NCBI GenBank assembly: GCA_033344775.1
Contig: JAWPMT010000005.1
Coordinates: 851,501 to 915,500, forward strand
Direction: 5' to 3'
Length of the DNA stretch: 64,000 nt
From: Cytophagales bacterium
GTDB taxonomy: Bacteria > Bacteroidota > Bacteroidia > Cytophagales > Cyclobacteriaceae
Under the pieces are notes generated by a model, which had not been told where the DNA came from, searched no databases, and was given only the letters and a program-made list of their open reading frames with translations. Shown here one piece after another: positions 45,373 to 54,207 of this stretch (the first letter of the stretch is position 1; each line of letters starts with the position of its first letter). Both the position numbers and the translations under genes were made by a program.

Positions 45373-47490
45373 ATGTTCCAAGCCCTAAAAATTCCAAGTG
45401 TGTGGATTTTAACCTTACTTATCAAAATATTAATAATCGCAGATAGCCTGGCTCAAGACCAAAGATTGGTGGACAGTCTACAGAACCAACTAACACTCAA
45501 CATTGATTCAGACCTCAAAATAGATGTGTTAAACGAGCTCTCCTGGGTACTTAAAAATTCAGATCAGGAAAAAGCGAAAGCGTATGGGCTTCAAGCTTTG
45601 CAACTCAGTAAAGTACTGCAAGATTTCGAAAAACAAGCGACGAGCCTAAATCGAATTGGAGAAGTCGAACGAATATGGGGCAATCTCAATCAAGCTGTTG
45701 TCTACTTTGAAAATGCCTTATCCATCGAGCGTGAAATTAACCATGTTTACGGTATCGCACGAGCTCAATCCAATCTATGTACAACCTATAAAAACCTAGG
45801 CTTTTACAGAAAAGCTGAAGAAGCTGGCCTGGAATGCCTTCAACTTTTTCAAAGACTTAACAGGACCTTATCAGTCAAACGAACTTACCAACGACTGGCA
45901 CTTGTCTACCAAAAGATGAGACAACCGGATAAGGCAATCTCTATGCTTCAGAAAAAACTAGATTTAGATTCTACTAGCACTGATTCAGTTAGCATTGGTA
46001 ATTCCTTGATGACCATTGGAAACATGTATTATCAGGGCGCTAGTTATGATGTAGCCATAACCTACCTAAATAAAGCCCGGGATATTTGGGTAAAAAAGGG
46101 AAATAGACAAAAAGAAGCATTCGTTTACACAGATCTCAGCAGGATCTACATACAGCTTGAAGAATATTCAACAGCCGAACTTCTCAATAAAAAAAGTATT
46201 CAGCTTAAAGACAGTTTGCAGGTTCCGTTACTATCGGCCACTAATTACAATAATCTAGCGTTGATCAAAGCCAAAAACGGTGATTTTGACAGTGCAAAAA
46301 TTTTCTATCACAAAAGCATCACGTTGAAATTACTGGGGGGGTCCAAAAAAGGCCTCTCCTTGAGTTACTACAACCTTGGAACGCTCTTCAAAGACGAGGA
46401 AAATCTGGACTCAGCAATTCATTATTTTCAGAAGAGTCTAGAGGCAAAACCCGAATCACCAGGATTGAAAATGGAACTCTACTGGAACTTATCAAATATG
46501 TTCTATTTGAAACGTGACTTTGAAAGGTCAAATAATTTCAAAACGGAGTATGGGATTATTCGAGACAGCCTCGACCTATTAGTAGAAGAAGCCGCCAGGG
46601 CCAAAGACAACTTCGAATTTGAACAAAGAGAAAAGCTCAGACTAACGAAAGAAAGTCAGATCAAACAAGTTCAGCTGGCAAAGCGAACCCAGCTTACCTA
46701 CTTCTTAATTGCCGGCTTGATTCTTTTATCTCTACTCTTTGTTGTAGGATTTCACTATTACCGAATTCGAAAAAACACGGTCATTTCGGAGAAAAACGCC
46801 AAAATCAACCAACAACAAATTGATGACTTGTTAAAAAATCACGAACTCAAAGAATTAGGAGCGCGACTAGACGGTCAGGAGAAAGAACGTGTTCGAATAG
46901 CCCGTGAGCTACATGACCGATTGGGGAGTACGCTTTCTATTGCAAAAATGCATTTTAAATCAGTCGAGCAAAATCTCAACCACCTCCAAAAACAAAATCA
47001 GGAGCAATACGAAAAAGCCACTGATTTATTAGATCAAGCCGTTGATGAAGTCAGGTCTATTTCAAATGAAATGATCTCTGGTGAGCTGTACAAATTTGGT
47101 TTGGTCCAGGCCCTGAGAAGTCTGAGGAATTCAGTAAATGAATCGAATGAATTAAACATCAAGTTCATCGAAAAGGGTTTTGATGGAGAAAGAATGTCTT
47201 ACGACACTGAGATTAACATCTACAGATGTATTCAAGAGTTGCTTAGCAATACGCTGAAACATGCAAATGCATCTGAGGTCATTATTCAACTCATCAAAAC
47301 AGAAAAGCAAATCCATGTTCAGGTAGAGGACGATGGAATTGGATTTGACACACATAGAATCGCTGATGGAGGAATTGGATTGAAAAATATAAGAGCTAGA
47401 GCTGAGCAATTAGATGCGGAAGTAAACATTGATGCCCGAATTGGAAATGGGACCTTCATAACTATTGATATACCATTGAAAAACTTATGA
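45373..47490 (+). CDS. TPR-containing sensor histidine kinase (HisKA_3 type)
   Basis: A 705-residue protein. Signal peptide 1-27 (ending in SLAQ); TPR helix pairs from about 50 to 400 outside the membrane; a coiled segment; membrane helix 441-463; HisKA_3 with H514 in RELHDRLGS; and an ATPase domain with QELLSNTLKHAN, EDDGIGFD and GIGLKNIRARAEQL. Unlike the kinase at 8855 it keeps the acidic residue after the His. Its stop overlaps the regulator start as ATGA. It probably controls the downstream caspase gene. Confidence 0.92.
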   Translation: MFQALKIPSVWILTLLIKILIIADSLAQDQRLVDSLQNQLTLNIDSDLKIDVLNELSWVLKNSDQEKAKAYGLQALQLSKVLQDFEKQATSLNRIGEVERIWGNLNQAVVYFENALSIEREINHVYGIARAQSNLCTTYKNLGFYRKAEEAGLECLQLFQRLNRTLSVKRTYQRLALVYQKMRQPDKAISMLQKKLDLDSTSTDSVSIGNSLMTIGNMYYQGASYDVAITYLNKARDIWVKKGNRQKEAFVYTDLSRIYIQLEEYSTAELLNKKSIQLKDSLQVPLLSATNYNNLALIKAKNGDFDSAKIFYHKSITLKLLGGSKKGLSLSYYNLGTLFKDEENLDSAIHYFQKSLEAKPESPGLKMELYWNLSNMFYLKRDFERSNNFKTEYGIIRDSLDLLVEEAARAKDNFEFEQREKLRLTKESQIKQVQLAKRTQLTYFLIAGLILLSLLFVVGFHYYRIRKNTVISEKNAKINQQQIDDLLKNHELKELGARLDGQEKERVRIARELHDRLGSTLSIAKMHFKSVEQNLNHLQKQNQEQYEKATDLLDQAVDEVRSISNEMISGELYKFGLVQALRSLRNSVNESNELNIKFIEKGFDGERMSYDTEINIYRCIQELLSNTLKHANASEVIIQLIKTEKQIHVQVEDDGIGFDTHRIADGGIGLKNIRARAEQLDAEVNIDARIGNGTFITIDIPLKNL

Positions 47491-48125
47491 TAAAGTTATT
47501 GTTAGCAGATGATCATCAAATCGTTTTAGATGGTCTATCCTCTTTATTGTCTAAGGAAAGAGATATGAAAATTATTGACGAAGTGCCGGACGGGGAATTG
47601 GTATTAAAAGTTCTTGCTACTAAACAGGTGGACATAGTCATACTAGACATTGAAATGCCAGAATTAGATGGCATTGAAACGACCAAGGCCATTAAAGAGA
47701 CATACAAAACGGTTAAGGTATTGATCCTAAGTATGTATAATGACGAGGAATTTATAAAGCAAATCATTCAAATCGGAGCCTCAGGCTATATTCTCAAAAA
47801 TCGAGGAAAAGAAGAACTGGTAGATGCTATTCGTAAAATAGCTGAAGGTGGACAGTTTTTTGGTGAAGCAGTAACCAATGTTCTTATCGAGGGACTAAGA
47901 AAGCCAAAGAACCTGCAAGAAAAAGAAGAGGTCATCTTGACCCGGAGAGAAAAGGAAGTATTGGGCTTGATTTCACATGGTCTTACTACCCCTCAAATAG
48001 CTGAAAAACTTTTCATTGCACATAGCACCGTAGAAACTCATCGAAGAAATTTGATCGACAAGACCAATTCCTCTAACACAAAAGCTTTGATTAGGTACGC
48101 TTATAAAAATGGCTTGGTGGATTGA
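47487..48125 (+). CDS. NarL/LuxR-family response regulator
   Basis: A 212-residue protein. The receiver has D8-D9, phosphoacceptor D54 (VILDIEMPELDG), LSMY and the Lys in YILKNRG. The LuxR helix-turn-helix is LTRREKEVLGLISHGLTTPQI followed by HSTVETHRRNLIDKT. It is the cognate partner of the overlapping kinase. The 30-bp palindrome before the kinase gene is a candidate target. Confidence 0.95.
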   Translation: MIKLLLADDHQIVLDGLSSLLSKERDMKIIDEVPDGELVLKVLATKQVDIVILDIEMPELDGIETTKAIKETYKTVKVLILSMYNDEEFIKQIIQIGASGYILKNRGKEELVDAIRKIAEGGQFFGEAVTNVLIEGLRKPKNLQEKEEVILTRREKEVLGLISHGLTTPQIAEKLFIAHSTVETHRRNLIDKTNSSNTKALIRYAYKNGLVD

Positions 48126-48198
48126 ATACAGGTGGTAAGCAAATCATGAAATACTCCAATTGTTTTGAAAGATAGACGATAATCATTAGAAAGATAAA

Positions 48199-49194
48199 AT
48201 GAAAAAGGCACTTCTTGTAGGAATCAACGATTATGACTGGGCTCCTTTGAATGGCTGTGCCAGCGATGCTATCGCCATGGCGAAGGTGCTGGGAAGAAAT
48301 TATGATCAAGAGTCCAACTTTGCATGTAAGGTTATTATTTCAGATCGAGAAAAAAATCATTATGATATTGAAGACATTCCAGTTTTTATAAATCATGATG
48401 TGAAGAGATCGAACTTGCGAAAAGCTGTGGAAGAACTTTTCTCGGATCCGAGTGATGTCGCTCTTTTCTACTTTTCAGGTCATGGACATGAAAGTGATAT
48501 GGGTGGCAGTCTGGTCACAACAGATGCTAAAAAATATGACGAAGGAGTGGCAATAGTTGACATCCTTCGAATGGCTAACAGTGCTACACATATAAGAGAA
48601 ATAATTCTAATTCTGGATTGCTGTCATAGTGGGCAGCTAGGCAATTTACCAGATTATGAAAACAACCGTGCTCTTCTCAGAAAAGGCATCTCTATCTTGA
48701 CTGCCAGTACAGCAGAGCAAGTGGCAAGAGAAAGAAATGGCCATGGGGTGTTTACCAGTGTTCTAATTGAAGGACTTTTAGGAGGAGCCGCAAATTTGAT
48801 TGGAAACGTAACCTCTGCAAGTCTATATAATTTCGCAGATAAGGCTTTAGGAGCATTCGAGCAGAGGCCAGTTTACAAATCCCACGTCATTTCCTTACGC
48901 ACCATAAGAAGATCTGAACCACAGCTAACCATACAGGAAATAAGAGAGATTCCAAAAATCTTTCCTCAGATCGATCATCAAAAATTCCTGGATAAAAGTT
49001 ATGAACCAGCAATAGAACCTAGAGATAGGAAAAACGAGCTAGAATATAAGTTAATTCAAAAGTTCATAGCGGCTTCTCTTGTTAAGCCTTCTTCAAGGGA
49101 TCACATTTATTATGAAGCTATCGAAAATGGAAGTTGCGAATTGACAGCTCTTGGGAAACTTTATTGGCGAATGTCAAAAAATAATAGGATTTAA
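48199..49194 (+). CDS. Caspase-family (C14) cysteine protease
   Basis: A 331-residue soluble protein. The p20-like part begins MKKALLVGINDY and carries the catalytic His in YFSGHGHE (H95) and catalytic Cys in LDCCHSGQ (C142). The p10-like part contains SILTASTAEQ and GHGVFTSVLIEGLLGGA. A C-terminal domain (about 235-331, ending SCELTALGKLYWRM) is of the type found in stand-alone bacterial caspases and may be a winged-helix-like sensor or binding module. It lies 73 bp after the regulator gene. With the EAD11-like adaptor close by, it is a plausible death effector. Confidence 0.9.
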   Translation: MKKALLVGINDYDWAPLNGCASDAIAMAKVLGRNYDQESNFACKVIISDREKNHYDIEDIPVFINHDVKRSNLRKAVEELFSDPSDVALFYFSGHGHESDMGGSLVTTDAKKYDEGVAIVDILRMANSATHIREIILILDCCHSGQLGNLPDYENNRALLRKGISILTASTAEQVARERNGHGVFTSVLIEGLLGGAANLIGNVTSASLYNFADKALGAFEQRPVYKSHVISLRTIRRSEPQLTIQEIREIPKIFPQIDHQKFLDKSYEPAIEPRDRKNELEYKLIQKFIAASLVKPSSRDHIYYEAIENGSCELTALGKLYWRMSKNNRI

Positions 49195-49337
49195 AATCAG
49201 TCACGAACAACTACTAAAACTGGCTCGGATCAAGTATCCTTTTTGAAAATTGAAATTAGACTTTTCGATGATATTTATTGCTAGATCCGATACTCCGAAG
49301 AATATCCCTGGATCCACATTAATTTCAACAAAAAAAG

Positions 49338-49355
49338 CCTCAGTTTTCACTGAGG
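49338..49355. terminator. Hairpin terminator after the caspase gene
   Basis: CCTCAGT (49338-49344) pairs with ACTGAGG (49349-49355) around TTTC. It is flanked by A6 on the left and ATTTTT on the right, so it can act in both directions. Confidence 0.8.
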
Positions 49356-49364
49356 ATTTTTAGC

Positions 49365-49378
49365 GTGATTCGTCTGGG
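49365..49378. repeat. 14-bp copy of the tRNA-Lys 3' end (att-like)
   Basis: GTGATTCGTCTGGG at 49365-49378 exactly repeats 49458-49471, which covers the 3' end of the tRNA-Lys gene on the minus strand. The copies are 93 bp apart. It could be an integration scar or a remnant of a second tRNA; only the 3' portion is present. CCCGCCTCTGCGGG, a small hairpin, follows. Confidence 0.55.
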
Positions 49379-49429
49379 CTTACCCGCCTCTGCGGGCATG
49401 AACTTCTCACCCCAAGGCCATAAATGAAA

Positions 49430-49451
49430 AAACCCCGGGAAACCGGGGTTT
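49430..49451 (-). terminator. Terminator of tRNA-Lys
   Basis: AAACCCCGG and CCGGGGTTT form a 9-bp stem around GAAA. On the minus strand a run of T follows (complement of 49425-49432). It lies 8 bp past the 3' end of the tRNA. Confidence 0.8.
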
Positions 49452-49458
49452 AACTTTG

Positions 49459-49531
49459 TGATTCGTCTGGGGCTCGAACCCAGGACCCTCTCCTTAAAAG
49501 GGAGATGCTCTACCAGCTGAGCTAACGAATC
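49459..49531 (-). tRNA. tRNA-Lys(TTT)
   Basis: The minus strand folds as a full cloverleaf: acceptor GATTCGT/ACGAATC with discriminator A, D arm GCTC...GAGC, anticodon stem TCTCC/GGAGA with loop CTTTTAA (anticodon TTT), and T arm CTGGG-TTCGAGC-CCCAG. No CCA is encoded. It abuts the caspase-bearing island and carries the 3'-end duplication noted at 49365. Confidence 0.95.
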
Positions 49532-49581
49532 TTACCTTTTACACTATTTTAACACCTGCTTTTGCGCTGCGTTTGTTAAAA

Positions 49582-49610
49582 TTGCGGACGCAAAAGTAAT
49601 GATACCTTTG
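49582..49610 (+). promoter_or_regulatory. Bacteroidota-type promoter for the TPR/SH3 gene
   Basis: A -33 TTG at 49582-49584 and a perfect -7 TACCTTTG at 49603-49610 are separated by 18 bp. The GTG start is 17 bp downstream. The spacing and boxes fit the phylum's sigma-factor consensus. Confidence 0.65.
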
Positions 49611-49619
49611 TAAATCCAA
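49591..49619 (-). promoter_or_regulatory. Divergent promoter facing tRNA-Lys
   Basis: On the minus strand TTG (49619-49617), 18 bp and TACTTTTG (49598-49591) make a promoter of the same form as the one on the plus strand and overlap it. Transcription would start about 55 bp before the tRNA. Confidence 0.5.
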
Positions 49620-49627
49620 AATGTAAA

Positions 49628-50338
49628 GTGAAAATAAAATCAAACTTCTTCATAATCTTCGCATTTTTTCTTTTCAACCTGCCTGGTTCGATGGCTTCGG
49701 ACCTGAATCAAGCGGATTCTTTGTTCGAGGCGAAAAAATATACGGAAGCCCTGGAAGTGTATGAAAATATCTTTCAAAATGACCAGGCCTCCCCAAGTAT
49801 GCTGCTCAAAATGGCATTCATCCAGGAAGGTCTGGAGAATTATGTCGATGCTCTTTACTATCTGAACCTCTACTACGAAAAGTCGGGGAACAAAAAGGCG
49901 CTGGTAAAAATGCAAGAAATTGCCGCGGCGAATGAGCTGGAAGGTTATGAGTTTACTGATCAGGATTACATTCTGAATATCCTCAGCAAAAACAAGTTAC
50001 TTATTCAGATTGCCTTGTTGACACTCGCACTCTTGCTAATGGTCTACATCATTAGAAAATTTCAGAAAAAAGAATCAGCGAGGCTGCCATTGATTTTTCA
50101 GGTATTGATCATCGCAGTATTGTTTGTCTTCAATAATGAGACCTTTGCTACGGAAAGAGCCATCGTTCTCAATGATCATACCCTGCTTCGTTCTGCACCT
50201 TCCGCAGCAGCTGAACCGCTGGAATCTATTGAAAAAGGGCATCGGGTACGGGTACTGGAGCAATCAGAAGTCTGGGTCAAGATCGAATGGAACGATCAAT
50301 CGGCCTATTTAAGAAAAGGACGCATCCGACTTATCTGA
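49628..50338 (+). CDS. TPR and SH3-domain membrane protein (BatE-like layout)
   Basis: A 236-residue protein from a GTG. A signal peptide (to about 23) and TPR-like helices (ADSLFEAKKYTEALEVYENI, MLLKMAFIQEGLENYVDALYYLN) precede a membrane helix (LLIQIALLTLALLLMVYIIRKF, ~125-146), a second helix (~157-170) and a C-terminal SH3b-like domain with HTLLRSAPSAAAEPL and GHRVRVLEQSEVWVKIEW. This order is the same as BatE-type proteins of Bacteroidota Bat operons, but no other bat gene is present. It lies 7 bp before the PLP enzyme gene. Confidence 0.75.
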   Translation: MKIKSNFFIIFAFFLFNLPGSMASDLNQADSLFEAKKYTEALEVYENIFQNDQASPSMLLKMAFIQEGLENYVDALYYLNLYYEKSGNKKALVKMQEIAAANELEGYEFTDQDYILNILSKNKLLIQIALLTLALLLMVYIIRKFQKKESARLPLIFQVLIIAVLFVFNNETFATERAIVLNDHTLLRSAPSAAAEPLESIEKGHRVRVLEQSEVWVKIEWNDQSAYLRKGRIRLI

Positions 50339-50345
50339 TCAATCT

Positions 50346-51479
50346 ATGGATTCCAGGCACATTATTTACCAGCTCGGTGAAGAATTCGAAACGGATGCAA
50401 TTCCCGGGTCCCCTCCTATACATCAGACATCCAATTACCTTTTCAATAGTGTAAAGGGCATGCAGGCGGCACTAAGAGAGGAGCACGGCCTTCCCTTTTA
50501 TACACGTGGCACCAACCCTACTGTGCAATTGCTCTCTAAAAAAATTGCTGCATTAGAATCCATGGAGGATGCACTGGTTTTTGGCAGTGGTAGTGCTGCT
50601 ATCTCATCTGCGTTATTATCTTTTCTAAAGGCTGGTGATCATGTTGTTTGCACAGCCTCTCCATATAGTTGGACGGGTAAACTGATGCGGAACTGGTTGT
50701 CCCGATTTCAGGTGGCCGTGGATTTTTTTGGCCCTGAAGATGATCTTAAACAAGCCTTAAAGTCCAACACGCGACTGATCTATCTTGAAAGTCCCAATTC
50801 CTGGACTTTCGAAGCTTACGATCTGCAAACCGTTGGGCAATTAGCGAGAAAAATGGGTATCCTAACCATTTTGGATAACAGCTACGCGACTCCCTTGCTT
50901 CAAAGACCTGCTGAAGCATCCATTGACCTGGTGGTCCATTCCGCCACCAAATATCTGGGTGGACATAGCGATCTGGTTGCAGGTGTAGTATGTGGTTCTA
51001 CAGCACACATCACCACTATCTTCAAGGAAGCGTACATGACCCTCGGAGGCATCATTTCTCCGAATGATGCATGGCTACTGCTTCGTTCGTTAAGAACGCT
51101 CCCACAGCGACTGGAAGCCATCCAAAAAAGCACTAAATCAATTATGGGATTCCTGCTGGAGCACCCGGTCATTCAAAAAGTGCATTACCCACAATCACCC
51201 AGTCAATCATTGAAGGACATGAGCGGCTTGTTCACCATAGACCTGAAAACAGATGACACACAAAAAGTGGAGCAGTTTTGTGATGCGTTCAAAGTATTCA
51301 AGCTTGGCCCTTCCTGGGGATCTTTCCATTCGCTCATATTTCCGGCAATCACGACCATCAACTCCATGAATTATCATGCTGAAGATACCGTGGCGGGCAG
51401 AATTCGGATCAGCATCGGACTGGAAGATGAAACAGTATTAATTGAAGATTTATCCAACGCGCTGGACTTACTTTCGTAA
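50346..51479 (+). CDS. PLP-dependent trans-sulfuration family enzyme (Cys/Met metabolism)
   Basis: A 377-residue cytoplasmic enzyme of the cystathionine gamma-synthase/gamma-lyase family. PLP binding is shown by FGSGSAAISSALLSFL, D177 in ILDNSYATP and the Schiff-base Lys K202 in HSATKYLGGHSD. FYTRGTNPTV gives the Tyr/Arg of the neighbouring subunit's site. The choice between synthase, beta-lyase and gamma-lyase activity cannot be made by eye. It probably shares a transcript with the TPR/SH3 gene. Confidence 0.9.
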   Translation: MDSRHIIYQLGEEFETDAIPGSPPIHQTSNYLFNSVKGMQAALREEHGLPFYTRGTNPTVQLLSKKIAALESMEDALVFGSGSAAISSALLSFLKAGDHVVCTASPYSWTGKLMRNWLSRFQVAVDFFGPEDDLKQALKSNTRLIYLESPNSWTFEAYDLQTVGQLARKMGILTILDNSYATPLLQRPAEASIDLVVHSATKYLGGHSDLVAGVVCGSTAHITTIFKEAYMTLGGIISPNDAWLLLRSLRTLPQRLEAIQKSTKSIMGFLLEHPVIQKVHYPQSPSQSLKDMSGLFTIDLKTDDTQKVEQFCDAFKVFKLGPSWGSFHSLIFPAITTINSMNYHAEDTVAGRIRISIGLEDETVLIEDLSNALDLLS

Positions 51480-51537
51480 AAAGGTGAAACTGGTATCATG
51501 TTTGCCAGAAGGAAAGTCAAAACCTCAATACTAAAGC

Positions 51538-54030
51538 ATGCCCTTGCTAAGGAATTACCTTGCCATTTGTATCCTATTCATTTCGTCTTTAGGCTTTAGC
51601 CAGAATCAATCGATCATTCGTGGAAAAGTGACCGATGAAAATGGCGTCGGACTCCCTTTCGCGACTTTGTTACTACAAAATACCTCGATCGGGACCACCA
51701 CCAACCTTCAGGGCGAATTTGAATTCAGCATTCCTGTCGGAAGTCATCAGATGATCGTTCAGTTTGTGGGTTATGAACGCCAGATCATCCCTATCAATGA
51801 TGGAAACACAACTTCTCTGAACATTGCAATGGAACCGGTTATTCTGCAACTGAATGCGGTCACAGTTTCTGCAAAGGATAAAGATCCGGCTTATCGGGTA
51901 ATTCGTGAGACAATCAAGAAAAGAAAATACCACCGCGATCTGGTGCAAGCCTTTGGTTGTGATGTCTACATCAAAGGATTGCAGCGATTGGATGACCGAC
52001 CGGATAAGATCCTGGGTGTAACGATCACGGTGGATACTGGGATCGTATACCTATCTGAATCGGTTTCACAATTCCAGTTCGAACGACCCAATAAGATCAA
52101 GGAGGTCATGATCTCTTCAAAAGTTAGTGGCAACAACAATGCCTTTAGCTGGAACCAGGCTTCGGACATGCTGCTCAACTTCTACGAAAATGGCTTTTCA
52201 CCGGAAGGCCTTTCCGAGCGACCGATTGTATCCCCTATTGCCAATAATGCATTCTTTTTCTACGATTACAAACTAGAAGGATTTTATCAGGAAGGAGATC
52301 GGTTCGTCAACAAGATCAAGGTGATCCCCAGAAGAGCCACAGATCCGGTTTACAGCGGTTATTTATACATTGTGGAAGACCAGTGGAACATTCACAGTGT
52401 GGACCTTTTGGTAACCAAAGAACGTGGTGTCGAATTCCTGGACTCTATCCGGGTTCATCAGGTTTATGCGGCCATGGATCACGACATCTGGATGCCCGTC
52501 TCTCAGGACTTCACCTTTCAATTCAAAGTATTTGGATTCAAAGGCAGTGGCCACTTTGTGGGTGTTTATAGCAACTATGTCGTGGAGCCAAACTATGATG
52601 TTTATCAACCGAAAACAGCGACTCACACGTCTCAAGAGAAAGTAGATCTCTTCAAAAAAGGGCACTTCACCCGAGAGGTCATGAAAGTAGAAGAAGAGGC
52701 AAATGACCGGGATTCACTCTACTGGATCAAAGTCCGACCGATCCCGCTTTCTAAAATCGAACAAGAAGATTACATCGTCAAGGATAGCGTTCGTCTGGTG
52801 AAAGAATCTCGCCCCTATAAAGATTCGGTAGATCGAAAAAGCAATACCATCAAGCCTGGCAATTTATTGACCGGTTACACTTATCGAAATTCCTTCAAAG
52901 GTAATTACTACACTTCCAGCCCCTTATTGAATGTGATCAACTTCAATTCCGTAGAAGGTTGGGTGCTAGATTTTACTGTGAACTATAGAAAAATATTAGA
53001 TCGAAGAACCATCTGGAGCATCCAACCTACAGTCCGATATGGATTTGGAAATGAACAATGGTACGGCAAATTGGAGACCTTGTATTATGTGGATGACCGA
53101 AAATTCACTCGCTGGGGCGTATCCGGCGGCCATTACATTGAACAACTGAACGCCAACAATCCCATCGATTTCTGGAGTAACTCTTACTTCACCATCACGG
53201 AAAGACGGAATTTCATGAAGATCTTCTCCAAAAGCTTTCTTCACCTTAATTGGCGACAGGAAGTAAAGAATGGATTGCTCTTAAATGTATCTACCGAATT
53301 TCAACGCAGGAATCCAATGGAAAACAACGTCACGAAAGCCTTTGGTGAATCCGACGAAAACGCCTATTCTTCCAACCACCCTGAAAACATTGAGGTGGCC
53401 AATACACAATTTGACACACACAATGCTACATTTTTAAATGCGAGCTTACGATGGCGCCCAGGCCAACGCTACATCAACCGTCCTGATCGTAAGGTCATCC
53501 TGGGTTCTAAATATCCGGATCTGACACTAAGTATCCGCGCTGCTGTGCCTGTCACACATAATGCCGCTGACTTTCAGCAAATCAGTTTCAAGGTCTCAGA
53601 TAATCTTTTTCTGGGTTATTTCGGAAGTCTTAATTATTCTACGACTATCGGAACATTCTTAAGTAAGAACCGATTGGAATTCCTGGACTTTCATCATTTC
53701 AATGGCAATCGCATTTATACAGGACAGTTTGGAGTAACTAATTTTCAGACCCTCGACTATTACTTATTCTCAACCCAGGATCAATATTTTGAAGCACATG
53801 CGGAACACCATTTCAATGAATTCCTACTGAACAACATTCCTTTGATCAAGAAACTCAATTGGCAGACTGTTGCTTCCGTCCATACCTTGAACACCCCGTC
53901 AGCCGGCAATTTTACTGAATGGGGAATTGGTATTGAACACATCTTCAAATTCCTCCGGATTGACTATTACCAGGGTTATCATCGAGGAAAGCTTTTCTCA
54001 AAAGGCGTTCGGATCGGAGCAGGGTTTTGA
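51538..54030 (+). CDS. Outer-membrane protein with carboxypeptidase-regulatory-like and DUF5686 domains
   Basis: An 830-residue protein. Signal peptide to about residue 22; a CarboxypepD_reg-like beta sandwich (about 25-110: IRGKVTDENGVGLPFATLLLQNT); then DUF5686, beginning AKDKDPAYRVIRETIKKRKYHRD and continuing to a C-terminal barrel-like region rich in alternating aromatic strands and ending in GVRIGAGF, a typical barrel end. The family is widespread in Bacteroidota and its role is not established. It starts 58 bp after the PLP enzyme gene. Confidence 0.88.
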   Translation: MPLLRNYLAICILFISSLGFSQNQSIIRGKVTDENGVGLPFATLLLQNTSIGTTTNLQGEFEFSIPVGSHQMIVQFVGYERQIIPINDGNTTSLNIAMEPVILQLNAVTVSAKDKDPAYRVIRETIKKRKYHRDLVQAFGCDVYIKGLQRLDDRPDKILGVTITVDTGIVYLSESVSQFQFERPNKIKEVMISSKVSGNNNAFSWNQASDMLLNFYENGFSPEGLSERPIVSPIANNAFFFYDYKLEGFYQEGDRFVNKIKVIPRRATDPVYSGYLYIVEDQWNIHSVDLLVTKERGVEFLDSIRVHQVYAAMDHDIWMPVSQDFTFQFKVFGFKGSGHFVGVYSNYVVEPNYDVYQPKTATHTSQEKVDLFKKGHFTREVMKVEEEANDRDSLYWIKVRPIPLSKIEQEDYIVKDSVRLVKESRPYKDSVDRKSNTIKPGNLLTGYTYRNSFKGNYYTSSPLLNVINFNSVEGWVLDFTVNYRKILDRRTIWSIQPTVRYGFGNEQWYGKLETLYYVDDRKFTRWGVSGGHYIEQLNANNPIDFWSNSYFTITERRNFMKIFSKSFLHLNWRQEVKNGLLLNVSTEFQRRNPMENNVTKAFGESDENAYSSNHPENIEVANTQFDTHNATFLNASLRWRPGQRYINRPDRKVILGSKYPDLTLSIRAAVPVTHNAADFQQISFKVSDNLFLGYFGSLNYSTTIGTFLSKNRLEFLDFHHFNGNRIYTGQFGVTNFQTLDYYLFSTQDQYFEAHAEHHFNEFLLNNIPLIKKLNWQTVASVHTLNTPSAGNFTEWGIGIEHIFKFLRIDYYQGYHRGKLFSKGVRIGAGF

Positions 54031-54120
54031 TGATTTAAAACGGTCGCTTACTCATCCCAAAATATGCCTCATTCAACTGCAAACTTTACCTTGGGATTTT
54101 AATTAATCCAAGACAAAATA

Positions 54121-54128
54121 TAATTTTG
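54121..54128 (+). promoter_or_regulatory. Bacteroidota -7 promoter box
   Basis: TAATTTTG matches TAnnTTTG perfectly. The best upstream TTG is 30 bp away, a little too far, so the -33 element is weak. The histidine kinase ATG is 79 bp downstream. Confidence 0.4.
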
Positions 54129-54207
54129 CCACCACACTCTACCACAGGTAATCAACCATATTTTCAACCTATTTTTTTAATCCTTTTGGGATTAATCAGT
54201 CGTATCT

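Noticed and set aside
49365-49430. A second tRNA gene
   Set aside because: Only the 3' 14 bp match; no D, anticodon or T arm can be folded from the following sequence.
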